From assembly GCA_958450325.1 (NCBI GenBank), contig OY288251.1:10310001-10374000 (forward strand): DNA of 64,000 nt, given 5' to 3'. This DNA is from Agrostemma githago (Eukaryota; Streptophyta; Magnoliopsida; Caryophyllales; Caryophyllaceae). Below the pieces are notes generated by a model that saw nothing but the letters and a program-made list of their open reading frames with translations, was not told the DNA's origin and made no database searches. Within the stretch, counting starts at the first letter, position 1. Each line of letters begins with the position of its first letter. A program made the position numbers and the translations under genes. Shown in pieces: positions 21,703-34,570 of the stretch.

Positions 21703-22439
21703 TGAAGGGTTACAACCCTTAAACCCAAGGAACTGTTACGAGTATTAACCGAAAAGACAAAAGAAGAAGGATAACAATTATACCTTATTTGCAGCGGAAC
21801 AACGTATTAATAAGAAGTATAATAAACCCAAAATATATATAATCTCCACGGATAGAATAAATAATCTTTACGAACAAGAATAAATAATCTCCACGGACAA
21901 GAATAAATAATCTCCACGGACAGAATAAAACACCCCAAACGTGATGCCTCCTTTGGTATCCACACGGGTACGGAACTGCGACGTATATGCTAGTATAAGG
22001 GTTTTGTGAGACGGTCTCACAAAATTCTCTCTCTAATAATATATGAATCAATACTCACAATTGTATGATCTGGTTCATCATATGAACCTCCTTATATAGG
22101 AGAGATAGGTTACCTACTTAACCTAGAAGTTATTCCATAACTCCAATTGGTATAATTAGATTATCAAAATAACTCTAGTTACCATAACTAGATTATTACT
22201 AACTCTAATTACCATAACCCGACAGCACAGCTGAGTCGTATTACTACTGACCCGATATATTAATATACCGATATATTAATAATATCCCGTACACATTGTG
22301 TGTGACCCAATGGGCCCACTTAAGACTACCAGATATATAACTCATTTATATGTCAACCCGACATCGACCTCTAGCAAGGCATATCGGATACATAGACTTA
22401 AGTGGGTTAATCCGTAGGACAGTGGACATAACTCCTTCA
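21703..22439 (-). repeat. 3' LTR of the Copia-type element
   Basis: It starts TGAAGGGTT and ends CTCCTTCA (737 bp). It is 23 bp longer than its partner because of an extra AATAAATAATCTCCACGGA-type unit near 21880. Other differences are scattered substitutions. Confidence 0.9.
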
Positions 22440-22452
22440 GTCTCCCACTTGT
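22440..22452 (-). other. polypurine tract of the Copia-type element
   Basis: The minus strand reads AAGTGGGAGAC directly before the 3' LTR, the usual Copia plus-strand priming tract. Confidence 0.8.
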
Positions 22453-25400
22453 ACATGTCCTCTCAAGAACGACATTAAGTCTCTTTGCTACTATTGTCTC
22501 CAATTGAGAATGAGGTAAGAAGAAGTGTCATCCTCACATATCTCAATCTTTTACTCGAATCTTTGAGTTGACTTGTTAAAAGAGCAGATAGATGACAATC
22601 ATCCTATCTGAGCGCGGCCACGCATTTGCACAAGTCACACTCTTCGAGTGGCCAAGAAACAATAAATTCCTTTCAATAAAGGAAGAACAAATCCTCTCTT
22701 GTCTAACCACATACTATCACATGATCCATGCATGCCCAATAACCATCCATAGCCCCCTTTCACGGCTGACGAGGAATAGTATCAAAATATACACATCACA
22801 TGTACAGAATAGTCAAAGACTCAGGTCTAAAGACCGTACAAGTTCATAACTTGCAAAGAACTTTACTGACACTAAGCGAAATCTTAGTAAAATCCTTTTC
22901 GGTGGGTCTGTCTAATGCATATTCTTAACATACACCCGTGTGCTTGGTTTAGTATCTCAATACCTATGACTCAAGGAACTTAGTCATCAACCAACTCACA
23001 CACCAGTCATTTAAGGGTATTCAAATGTCCCAACACAATACCCTGACTAGAGACAAAATAATTACATCATCCATCCAAATAGAGTTCCAAGACTAAGTCA
23101 CGTACTTAGTGATCTATTTCATTAATGTAAATTATTTAGGGACAAAACTTGGTTACATTAACCAAATGACAATATGTCATACATATATCAATTATCGAAA
23201 TAACTCCCACTAAACCAAACACCTCTAGAAGTACTAAGACCACTCGCCCATGCGTCTTATACCGATCGTAACAATATGATCTTTATGTAGATGAGGTTTC
23301 GGGACATACAACATTTGTATCGGTTATTTACAAGCATATGACCAATCTACCTTCTCTCGATTAAGGCAAATTGTTAGTTTCATAAGCAACAATTGCTTCA
23401 TAAACTTTAAAGTTGAGTGCGTGTTTGATTCGTAACCAAACATCTATTTGCTTCAAAAGCAATAGAACACTAACTTTAGTTATAATACTAGTCACAAAGT
23501 TGTCCTTTGGAACCGTTCCAACACACAATTTCTCATCCAAAACAAAATATACTGAGATTACAATCTCAAGTCATCTTTGTCTATTTGGAAATATGAATCG
23601 TTGTAACTTGTTTACAATAATTCGTTTATCACATCATGCGCATCTCTTAAATAATTCCCCTTTTTGCTTCTTAAGCGCAAAGGAACAATTCTTAGATAGC
23701 AATTTAGTGACACTCACTAGATTAGTATCTACTCGTCACACGAGCACATAATAAACACATTTCTTGCAAAGCAATCAAATGTCGTTTAGTTAGAGAAGTA
23801 TGTCACTTACATACCAAATCATAACGATAAATGCCCTCCCACTAGCCTCTTGTACACACTGTCTTTCTTCGTCTCAAAGGAAAACAAACATCTTTGAATT
23901 ACCACATCAAGAACGAAGATACTACTCCATAATACTTGCTCCAATCAAATTGGATCATTCACATTTGTCTAGCAACTTTAATAATATGAAATTCAAACGA
24001 TGTGTCGCACACACATCATATTTTATCCCTTTCAAGAAATGTATTTCACATATATATGCCCAAAACTCATCATGATGAGTGATGACATTCAAAATGCTAA
24101 ATCAATCTTGATAGTCTTAAGCATAATGTTGTAAGAAGGTTTTTCCATAGTCATTACTATGAGATCAATCCTTAACTACCAACTATGCTTCATAGATATT
24201 CTTATATCAATTCACATCATCTTTATATTGAAGACTATTCTTCACTATAAGACCCATTTAACCAAAGTCTATACTTGGTAGTTATGGTATATGAAATCTA
24301 TTAGATTTTATGTGACTATTGGAGTCTTTGCCCATTATTGTTTCATTATAGGTCAAACCTATGTAGGATAATATTTTGCAGGTAAGATGATCATGACTTT
24401 TCATGGATGCGTCAATATCCTCTTCAACAATTGTAGAGAATTCCTGTTAATCTTGAACATTTTCAAGGTCGATTCTACTCCCACTGTTTCTAGTAGAAAT
24501 CACATATCTTTAAAAGAAACATACCACTCCATGCAACAAAACAGTTTTGTTCTTTGGATGGTTTGTAGAACTAACATAATACCCCTAATAAAACACATGT
24601 CATTATTGAGTCTAAGTTCTAGAAAACGATTTTCTCTAAACTTTAAGACTTGATAATTAAGAAAAGACTTTTAAGAACATTTTCCATCCATATCTCATAT
24701 GATGTCTATTCTCCGACTTACATGGACAATCCCATCAACATTTGTACAAAAACTTTTATAGTGCATAACTTTCTAACGCGTCAATAAAATCTGCCTATAA
24801 CTCATCATAGACCAAATCATATCAAATATGGTTCGATGTAGTTTGAAACACTTTTCACTACTTCTAAGATGATCACAATCTTTTAGTTCAATTCCTCCCT
24901 ATTTCAATCATATCGAACAAAACCATACGTGTTACCCATTTTGCAACATTACTAGTTAAACTCACGCATATCTGTATGTGTGTGGTCCAACAAGTCTAAG
25001 TACCCTCCCACTACAATTAATAGGAGTCACTTGTAATGTCATTTATCCATCTAAACAAGATCCATCTACCTCAGTTGATCCTTATCAATAAGGTTTATAA
25101 TTTCATCATTATGAAACTTATTCTTATGTCTCTTGTCACATGGACTAAGGACAATGCCATAATAGGTAAAACTTGAGTCGTAGGACTTGAATCCTTTTGG
25201 TCGTTATGTTATAAATAAAAGCATTCACTACTAGGAATGTGGAGCTCAACAATCATGTTAGCCTTACTTTACCTCATATTCATGCAAGGTATAGAGAAAC
25301 AATTGTTCTACTTTTATTAAAACTTTTCATGCTCATACATGAGACAGAATCAATGTCCTTGCTTATGACTAGTACAAGAATAACAATTATCCAATTTCAG

Positions 25401-28058
25401 TATTCAGCTTTATGGTAAAATTAAGTGATTTTATTTTTATATATGAAATAACAATGTTTGTTCATTTCATCATAAAACACTTCACTTATATATCATTATT
25501 CCACCCTCTTCGAGCCATCACATCCACAATGTAATAATTGCATTTGGTATCTTATACCAAAACAGTGGAATGAAAGTAACAATTACTTTAGTAACATACA
25601 CACCAAAAGTCATACTTCAGTAATTGATTTGCAGATCTTCTAGACATTTCTAGAAACTATCTACCAATGTCATATATTTGTCATTACATTAATGATAAAT
25701 AATTTCGTACCTAATCTAAACATGAGAACAAGTTTGGGTATGACAACGATTATTCTTCCCTTACTTTAACCAACGTCTTAAATTCATTAATCATTATCTC
25801 AAGCAATTTTCTTAATGAACTCATAGAACATTAGTACTATTTGCCTTCTTGATACAATGTTCAACTATCTCTTAACATCTCATGCTAAAAGATGAGAAAT
25901 CTTATTAAGTCATCTGTTTTATTCATAATAAAGGACCTAAACTTAGGACTAATTGAAACGATTTCAATTCCTAATTCTTTAGAAAGAAGCATCCAAAATT
26001 TCCTGATTATCAATATAATCACGTCATCGTATGACATAGATTAATTAGATCATCTTCAACATTTTCTCACTTAATGGGATCGGTTCCCTTTATTGAAACA
26101 ATTGATTTTGGTACTTATAATCATCTTCATGACTCTAATTATACAGTCCATACTGTATATTAACATTGGTAATAATTTGTCGGAATTATCCTTCACAAGG
26201 ACAAAATCCATATCTCTAATTTTGAGAACAATTCTCAAGATACCAATCAACGAGGTTGAACAATTCAAACTCATCTTTAATAAATGTGATAACGGTAACT
26301 AAATTACAACTACAATTATATGCAAAGTAAAACGATAATTAATATTAATAATCTTAAACAATTTTAAAACAAAATCATGAAAACAACCCTCAAGTTCGCA
26401 TAATATTCCAAGATCCTAAACCTTTTGTCGCTCAAGTGAACTTGGGCTCACTGTTCAAGCTACAAAAGTAAAGGTAAACAACAACATTGTCAATTACATA
26501 AATATGTAATTCTTGGTTCGTCGGAATTCGTCATCATATGACACCAACTATTTGACTCAAAGCCCAAGTCCGACTTGATAGCAATGTTAAGCAAACCAGA
26601 CTGAACCTGTGGGTAACCGTTACCCACCTACTCAGCCCACACACATCGGCAAAGCACCGCTTAGGCAGTCACTTCAACCAATGGTATGAAATTGTTGTAG
26701 TGGTCAATTCTGGAAAAACAATACTTAATATTTGTGCGAGGGATTAAATGCATTATGGGTCCTAAACATGCTCCTAGGTCCACTTACAAGACGACCTATC
26801 AATTCTAGGCACACAAGTCACAAGTCTCAAACAATAAAAATCATGCATCATATGACATAATAATTCAATTGTTATTAGTGATTTGTGCATAAAACAAGTT
26901 AAAAGATCCCATATTTTGACTTATAATCATATTACAATTCATAATTACTATTTGGTTTGAACAATTTCACCAATATCTTTCATTTTTCCAACTACGAGGA
27001 ACAATTTCCCACCCGGAAAAATTGAATGGATATACAAAACTCGATTCACAATCGATCTGCAACTTATAATTGTCATATAGATGAACAATTCATGAAAATC
27101 AATTAGGACTCGAGAAACTCTTTTCCCGATCTATTTATGATAATATGATAATTAAAATGCAAAACATTATTTAGCCAATTTAGAAAACTAATTTTTCATT
27201 GAATCGGAAAAATAAAGTGTAATCCATGTTTGATTCATAATCAACACACAAACGCAAGAAAACGACTTTTCTTAAAAACGTCGCTTGACCCGACACCATG
27301 TCGTCCGCGTAAATATTGTGTCGTCTTGGTCAAACCTGTGCATCCGGGTCATCCCGTTCCAATCGGGACACACCCGTATTCACCGAGTCACACTCGTTCC
27401 CACCAAATCATACTCGTACCCACCGAGTCATACCCGTACCAATCGGGTTGGCCTTGTTTCGTTCCATCTCCATCATAATTAACGGGTCTTGTCCTAATCT
27501 TATTAGGACTCATTGTCAACAATAAATTCTAATAATTTTATGTTCTCAATTTCAATCGAGTCTTGACTAATCTTATTAGTCTCATCGTCAACAAAGAAAT
27601 TAGAGATTATAGTGGGTCAATTTAGGGTAAAATTAAATTAAAAAATAATCAATATTAGATCTTAAATTAATTTAATAATCAATTTCAGAATTTAACAATT
27701 TAAATTCAGAAATCAAGATAAACTAAACTTGAAGGATAATCTCATATGCTCAATATATATGTGTCCTTGCTAAAGATAGAACGATCGAAACAATCCAAGT
27801 GAATCATGTATTCACTAACCAACGACATACATCGTTATGATGAGAACAAGCTACATCCTTAATTATGCACATGCAATAACAAGCTACAAAAAAATTGTAA
27901 ATCAAACGACGACATACAGTTATCAATTCACTGAGAAATAAACAACGAGAACAATTCTCACATGCGGATAATATAATCAAATTAATACGTGGGTGAATCT
28001 CTCATAACCAATTATGAGACATAGATTCACGTCTATTACATTAATACTACGTAACAGA
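22453..28058 (-). other. non-coding interior of the Copia-type element
   Basis: This is about 5.6 kb of AT-rich sequence with many stops in all frames. Near the primer-binding site (27340-27450) there is a short run of repeated CCGAGTCATACCCGTACC-type words. I see no gag, protease, integrase or reverse transcriptase motif. Confidence 0.75.
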
Positions 28059-28071
28059 GGCTCTGATACCA
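28059..28071 (-). other. primer-binding site, initiator tRNA-Met type
   Basis: The minus strand reads TGGTATCAGAGCC one base from the 5' LTR. This matches the tRNA-iMet primer site typical of plant Copia elements. Confidence 0.9.
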
Positions 28072-28072
28072 C

Positions 28073-28786
28073 TGAAGGGTTAAAACCCTTAAACCCAAGG
28101 ACCTGCTACGAGTATTAACCGAAAAGACAAAAGAAGAAGGATAACAATTATACCTTATTTGCAGCGGAACAGCGTATTAATAAGAAGTATAATAAACCCA
28201 AAATATATATAATCTCCACTGATAGAATAAATAATCTTTACGGACAAGAATAAATAATCTCCACAGACAGAATAAAACACCCCAAACGTGATGCCTCCTT
28301 TGGTATCCACACGGGTACGGAACTGCGACGTATATGCTAGTATAAGGGTTTTGTGAGACGGTCTCACAAAATTCTCTCTCTAATAATATATGAATCAATA
28401 CTCACAATTGTATGATCTGGTTCATCATAGGAACCTCCTTATATAGGAGAGATAGTTTACCTACTTAACCTAGAAGTTATTCCATAACTTCTATTGGTAT
28501 AATTAGATTATCAAAATAACTCTAGTTACCATAACTAGATTATTACTAACTCTAATTACCATAATCCGACAGCACAACTGAGTCGTATTACTACTGACCC
28601 GATATATTAATATACCGATATATTAATAATATCCCGTACACATTGTATGTGACCCAATGGGCCCACTTAAGACTACCAGATATATAACTCATTTATATGT
28701 CAACCCGACATCGACCTCTAGCAAGGCATATCGGATACATAGACTTAAGTGGGTTAATCCGTAGGACAGTGGAGATAACTCCTTCA
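28073..28786 (-). repeat. 5' LTR of the Copia-type element
   Basis: It has the same TGAAGGGTT...CTCCTTCA limits as the left LTR, 714 bp long. CTAAG follows directly at 28787. Confidence 0.9.
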
Positions 28787-28856
28787 CTAAGGACGAATGA
28801 TTAGTCTTATTTATAATATAGATTTACATCACTTCATCATAATTTGGAGAAATGGT

Positions 28857-29026
28857 TACTTTTATTTATATAATAGAATTCCATCGTATTATCATACCCT
28901 CTTCGGTCACTATTCTTTGCCTCATTTCATTAAAATACCCCTCACAAATATTAAGGTAACGGAGAAAAAAATAGTGAACGAAGAGAGTATGATAATACGA
29001 TGGAATTCTATTATATAAATAAAAGT
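28857..29026. mobile_element. palindromic Stowaway-like MITE with inverted flanks
   Basis: A core TACCCTCTTCGGTCACTATT is paired with AATAGTGAACGAAGAGAGTA, giving a ~90-bp element with TA at each end. Unusually, the flanks are also inverted copies (TTATATAATAGAATTCCATC on the left, its complement on the right), so the total arms are about 57 nt around a ~55-nt centre. Confidence 0.65.
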
Positions 29027-30562
29027 TTATGGCCTTAAGAGTGTTTTAAGTCTCAAGAGTGTTTTTAAGACTCAAAAGAGAAAAGGTATAATTTTTCGAT
29101 GTGGGATAATTACTTAAGTTTATATTCTTAAGAGTTTTTTATGACTCAAAAGCTTTTGATTGATATCTAAAGAATAAATAATTAGTCTTATTTATAATAT
29201 AGAATTCCATCACCTTATTATAATTTGTCGATGTGGGATAATCTAACTAAAATTTGTAGTCTTATTTATAGTATAGAATCATCACCGTAATTTATTTTAA
29301 TAGTTTTGATGTGGAATAATTTTAAGTTTGTAGTTTTATGAAGACCTTTTTTAAACTCAAAAGTTTTCTAAAAACAAATAAAAAAGACTACAAATTCATG
29401 ACCTCATCATATTTTAAAAAAATGATATAGAATTTCATCATGGTTTTTTAAAAAAACAAAAAAAAAAAATTGTTGGTTGATATTTAAAAACAATGATTAC
29501 TTTTATTTAATAGAAATTCATAACCTCATCATAATTTTTCGATGTGGGAGAATTGCTTAAGTTGGTTGATGTCTAAGATTTTTTTTTTATTAGTTTTATT
29601 TATAATATAGAATTCCATTACCTTATTATAATTTTTTTTATTTAAGTATATAGTCTTAACAAATTTTTTAAGACTCAAAAGATTAATGTTTGATTAAACT
29701 TTATAATTTTTCGAATGTGGATAGTTTTACTTAAGTTTATAGTCTTAATATATATTTTAAGACTCAAAAGATTTTTGGTTAGTATCTAAGAGCACATGAT
29801 TACTAAGGAGTACTCCATTATTTATAATATAGAAATCTATCGTCTTATTATAATTTATTAATGTGGGATAATTAACTAAAATGTGTATCGTTGGTTTTTT
29901 AAAAACTCAAAAGAGAGGAGTATAATTTTTCGATATGAGATAATTTACTTAAGTTTATAAACTTAAAAAGTTTTTTAAGACTCAAAAGATTTTGATTGAT
30001 ATCTAAGAACAAATAATTAGCTTAGTCTTATTTATAATATAAAAAATCATCGTTTTATTATAATTTGTCGATGTGGGATAATTTAACTAAAATTTGGTTT
30101 CTTATTTATAATATAGATCATCACCGTACCTTATTTTAATTGTTTCGATGCGGGATAATTTTAAGTTTGTAATCTTATTAAGACCTTTTTAAACTCAAAA
30201 TATTATTGATTGATATTTAAAAACAATGACTACTCTTATTTGGTAGAAATTCATGATCTCATCATAATTTTTCGATGTGAGCATTACTTAAGTTGGTTGA
30301 TGTTTAAGAAAGAATTATTATGTCTTATTTATAATATAGAATTTCTTCACTTTATTATAATTTTTTACTTAAGTGTATAGTCTTAAGAACGTTTTTAAGA
30401 CTCAAAATATTTTTGTTTTATGAAACTTTATAATTTTTCGAATTTGGGATAGTTTTATAAAATTATAGTCTTTATATATTTTTAAGACTCAAAAGATTTT
30501 TGGTTAATATCTAAGAGTACATAATTACTCTTATTTATAATATAAATTTTCATCACCTTATT

Positions 30563-31360
30563 AAGGGCGGACCCGGGCTGTGGCTTGTTGGGCTGAAGCC
30601 CAACATGATTTTTGGAAAAAGATATATACAAAACTGGTGAATAAGAATCACTAATATAATTGTGCTGTGTTGGTAAAAGCCTCCACCTTTTTGACAATGG
30701 ACGTGGGTACGAAACCCAACGGTTGTGCCTTTTTGTCACCCGCCTTAAATATATCATTATTTATGTATAGTTACAATTAACACAATTAATTATTCAAACT
30801 TACACTATAATTATTTCCTCATTTTTCTCATCCGTCTTAAATATCATCACATTAATTTTATATACTTTTTGTCACCCATGAAACTTCTCGAAAACGGAAA
30901 TTTCTTAGTGCTCTATATGACTATATCGTATATTTAGAACAATTATTTAGTTCATGTAACTGATGGATTTGTTATTTTGTACTCACCATCTTAGTTTTTT
31001 CAACCCATTATATTGCACCTCTTGACCTCCGTTAGTAGTTATAATCAAATTATAAGACATGTTAGAGGAAAACTATTTGTTCAAAATAGATTCAATTAAG
31101 TACTTAGAATGATAATTAAAAAATACGGAGTAACTCATTTAGTCCACGAGTAGTATATATATTGTAAAATTCTCAAAACTCGCTATTTTCTCTAACTCGA
31201 ATGATACAGGTAATATTATAATAATATGAGATGAAAATGCGTATAATACTCCGTATTAACTAAGCAAATCCTTTATATATTGTATTATGAACCTGAAAAA
31301 TATGTAGTACTATAATTTAGAAAAAATTTAGCCCCATATAAATGTAATTTCTGGGTATAT
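30563..31360. mobile_element. possible small non-autonomous DNA element
   Basis: The left part reads AGGGCGGACCCGGGCTG and includes TTGGGCTGAAGCCCAAC; the right part ends GCCCCATATAAATGTAATTT then CTGGGT. Together they look like the two ends of a common plant element type that starts GGGCGGACCC. A word close to a tRNA B box (GGTACGAAACCC) lies at 30706-30717. The right terminus is not clean, so the call is tentative. Confidence 0.3.
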
Positions 31361-32515
31361 AAGAACGGATGATTAGTCTTATTATAATGAACCTTATTAT
31401 GATGTGAGATTATAATTTCTGGGTATAATGAACCTTATTATTATTAATAATGAACCTCATTGTATTATGAACCTTATTATAATTTTTTGATGTGAGATTA
31501 TTTCTACTTAAGTTTGTAGTCTTATTAAAAGACTTTTAAAGATTTAAAAGTTTTTTAATTGATATTTAAGAACGGATGATTAGTCTTATTAATAATATAG
31601 AATTCATCAACTTATCATAATTTTTTGATGGGGGAAAATTTATTTAAGTTTACAGTCTTCCATAACCTCAACATAATTTTTCGATGTGAGATAATTTAAT
31701 TAAAATTATAGTCTTAAAAACTCTTTTTAAAACTAAAAAAAATACATCCTTACTTTTGATTAACTTTGTAGTCTTATATATTAAAAACTTTTTTAAGAGT
31801 TAAAAGTTTTTTTGTCGATATTTAAAATTGAATGATTACTATTATTTATAGTATAGAATTACATCACCCCATCATAATTTTTCGATGTGAGATAATTTAA
31901 ATGTTTTTCTTGGTCGATATTTATTTAAAACCGAATGATTACTCTTCTTTATAATATAAAATTTCATCACCTCATCATAATTTTTCGATATAGGATAATT
32001 ACTTAAGGTTTATATTCTTAGGAACTCTTTTTGAAATTCAAGAGATAATTTATAGTCTTAGGAACTCTTTTTGAGATTCAAAAAACTTTTGGTAGATTTC
32101 GAAGAACGAATTATTACTCTTTATTTATACTATAGAATTACATCATCGTATTATAATTTGTCGATGTGGGATAATTTTAAAACTGTTATATGTAATAAAT
32201 TCATTACATAATGTGAAACAAATAATATGAAATTTATACTGTAATGAAAGCATTTTTTACCACGAATATAATTATTTCATTTTTATAATTTATTTTACGA
32301 TAATATTTTTTAAAAATGAACTCTAAAGGTTTTTAACTAAGAATTGTAAAATATTCCATTAATATGATAAATTAAATATATATTATAATAATTAAAAGAT
32401 TCTCTAGTTGGTTTTTTTATTATTTATTATACTTTCCTAATTTGAGGTTTGATGAAACGGACCAATAAGATCGCTCGAAAAAAGCCTAATATATATATAT
32501 ATATATATTTATTTA

Positions 32516-34508
32516 TTTCTTCAATTGTGTTAAAGGAAGAAGGAATAGAAATTTTATTTGGAGTATCAAAGGGAAAGACGGGATATGGTCTCAAGATATG
32601 GAAGTTATATGGGAAACTTTCAGGAACTATTTTAAGGAAATTTATAAAGTTAGTGAAAAAATTGAGGATTTCGATCAGTATTATAAGAAACATCATAGCT
32701 TCTTTGATCTTCTCAGAGGTAATGTTACTGAGAAGGACTGCAATTTTCTGGACATAAGCTTTTCAGCCAAGGAAGTTAGGACGACGGTCTTTCAATTGGG
32801 AGATCTTAAGTCTCCAGGGCCAGATGGATTACCGGCGGAATTCTACAAGAAGTGTTGGCATTTTATTAAAAGTGATATTACGGAAGCTGTTTGTGCTTGC
32901 CTCTATTCTGGTTTCGTCCTGAAAGAAATGAACAAAACCTTTATAACTCTTATTCCGAAGGTTAATTGTCCGAAGGTGGTAGAGCAATATCGATCGATTA
33001 GTCTTTGTAACGTGATTATGAAGATTATTATGAAATGTATTGCCAATTGAATGAAGAATTTGATGTCGAGACTTATTAGAGATTTTCAAAATGCCTTCGT
33101 GCCTAAAAGAGCTATTCAAGACAATATCTTAATAGCGGACGAGTGTATGCATAAGATAAATTCGCTCAATAAGGGACGAGTCGGAGATATTGCCTTCAAA
33201 GCTGATATGTGTAAAGCCTACGATAGAATAGATTGGAATTTTCTGCGAAGTGTCTTAAAAGGTATTGGTTTCTCCGAAAAGTTCACTCAGCTTATTATGA
33301 ACTGTGTCACTTCTGTGTCCTATAGTATCCTTATTAAAGGATCTCCGTTGGAGTTCTTCAAACCATCGTGTGGGTTTGAAGACCCGTTAATAAGGAGACC
33401 CGTTGTCTCCTTACTTGTTTGTTATTTGTACGGAGATTCTCTCCAAGCATTTGGTGCTGGGTGAACGTTCTAAGGAGATTACTGGGATCAAAGTGGCTAA
33501 GAACGCGCCACCCATATCTCATCTTTTTTTCGCTGATGATTCTCTATTTTTTCTGAAGGGCAAGCCTGACAATCTTAAGAATTTTCATAGTTTGATTCAG
33601 AAATTTTGTAGTTTATCAGGCCAAATTATTAATGTTGACAAATCAGGTATGGTGTTCAGCCCCAATTGCAATCTGGAGATTGTCCGAAGAAGTCTCACTT
33701 TATTTCGTCTCAAACCATGTGCGAAGCTTGGAAAATATTTAGGGATACAGGATATAAGTAATACTGGGGCTAAGAACTTTGCTGATAAAGTCTATGACTC
33801 TGTTATGTCCCGGATTGGTTCATGGAATGGCTCCTTTCTATCTCCAGCTGTAAGATTAACTTTAATTCACTCGGTTCTCGCCAACCTTTCCTGTTTCTTT
33901 CTATCGGTATTTAAAATACCGGTAAGTGTCGCTAGGAAAGTGGATGCTTTGTTAGCTCATTTTTGGTGGGTGGGCAATAAATCGGGTAAAACTCTGCACT
34001 GGAGATCTATGAAATATTTAAGATTACCTAAACGAATGGGCGGATTGGGGATTAAGAGTACTTCTATGACAAACCAAGCTTTGTTGGCAAAAAATACGTG
34101 GAGGGTTATCCAAAAGGAAGATTCACTTATGAGTAAGGTCTTCACTGGAAAGTATGGATCAATTAGGAATTATGAGGAGTTTGAAAGGAGTAAGCGTAAG
34201 GGGAACAAATCGAGAGCTTGGAAGGGAATTCTTATTGGTAGGGAGACATTGGAGGAAGGATTGGGATGGAAGGTAGGAGACAGAGAGACACCCAATTATC
34301 CTAGAGTCAATATAGTTCAAGATAAATGGGTCAATGGGTGTGTTCCAGTTATCAAGTGTGGGGTGAACCTTGATGATCCGTCGATCAAAGCAGGGGATTG
34401 AGGAATCAATTATCTCAGAACGGAGGATGGTAACTGGAACCAGAGAAAGATAGAGCTCGTTTTTTCCAAGGAATGGAGGAAGAAGATTAAAGCAATTCCT
34501 TTGACTAA
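32516..34508 (+). pseudogene. L-B reverse transcriptase
   Basis: Resuming after the Helitron, the frames give FNCVKGRRNRN, then LKSPGPDGLPAEFYK (RT motif), TLIPKVN, QYRSISLCNV, FQNAFVPKRAIQDNIL, FKADMCKAYDRIDW (catalytic Asp), VTSVSYSILI, SHLFFADDSLFF at ~33523-33552 (catalytic FADD) and KYLGI. The stop at 33048, a frame change with altered sequence at about 33375-33410 (where GLRQGDPLSP would be expected) and the stop at 34399 break it. The sequence runs into the T-run that ends L-C at 34509. Confidence 0.85.
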
Positions 34509-34570
34509 CTTTTTTTTTGGTAAAAGGTAAGTATGTATTAATAAGAATGGATCAATGTACAATTGTGCGG

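Larger units (their letters stand above)
21698..28791 (-). mobile_element. non-coding Copia-type LTR element (LARD-like)
   Basis: Two LTRs (21703-22439 and 28073-28786) are flanked by the duplication CTAAG (21698-21702 and 28787-28791). The primer-binding site next to the right LTR and the polypurine tract next to the left LTR both place it on the minus strand. The 5.6-kb interior has no frame longer than about 112 codons and no gag or pol motif, so it must depend on proteins in trans. It lies in the Helitron's repeat array. Confidence 0.85.
28792..32450. repeat. diverged tandem repeats of the Helitron interior, right part
   Basis: The same ~100-140 bp unit as at 20563-21697 continues after the Copia-type element, with landmarks TTTTTCGATGTGGGATAAT and AAGACTCAAAAG repeating many times. 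Divergence between units is high. Two small insertions (28857-29026 and possibly 30563-31360) interrupt the array. Confidence 0.75.
20527..32515 (-). mobile_element. non-autonomous Helitron inserted in L-B (Copia-type element inside)
   Basis: The minus-strand 3' end reads CCCGTGCAACGCAC, a hairpin, then GACTTTAATCTAA, so the terminus is CTAA (the CTRR rule), directly followed by host T. The other end follows host A, so the insertion is between A and T with no duplication. Removing it rejoins L-B as TRYF-FNCVKGRRNRN in frame. The 5' end starts TA rather than the usual TC and runs into TA repeats, so it has drifted. No Rep/helicase frame exists. The interior is old, diverged tandem-repeat sequence. 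Confidence 0.75.

Noticed and set aside
22592..27525. Short frames in the Copia-type interior as gag-pol remnants
   Set aside because: None exceeds ~112 codons and none shows a zinc knuckle, DTG/DSG protease, integrase or reverse transcriptase motif.
30482..30757. 91-codon minus-strand frame in the Helitron
   Set aside because: It spans the possible small DNA element and has no domain; the composition follows the repeat sequence.
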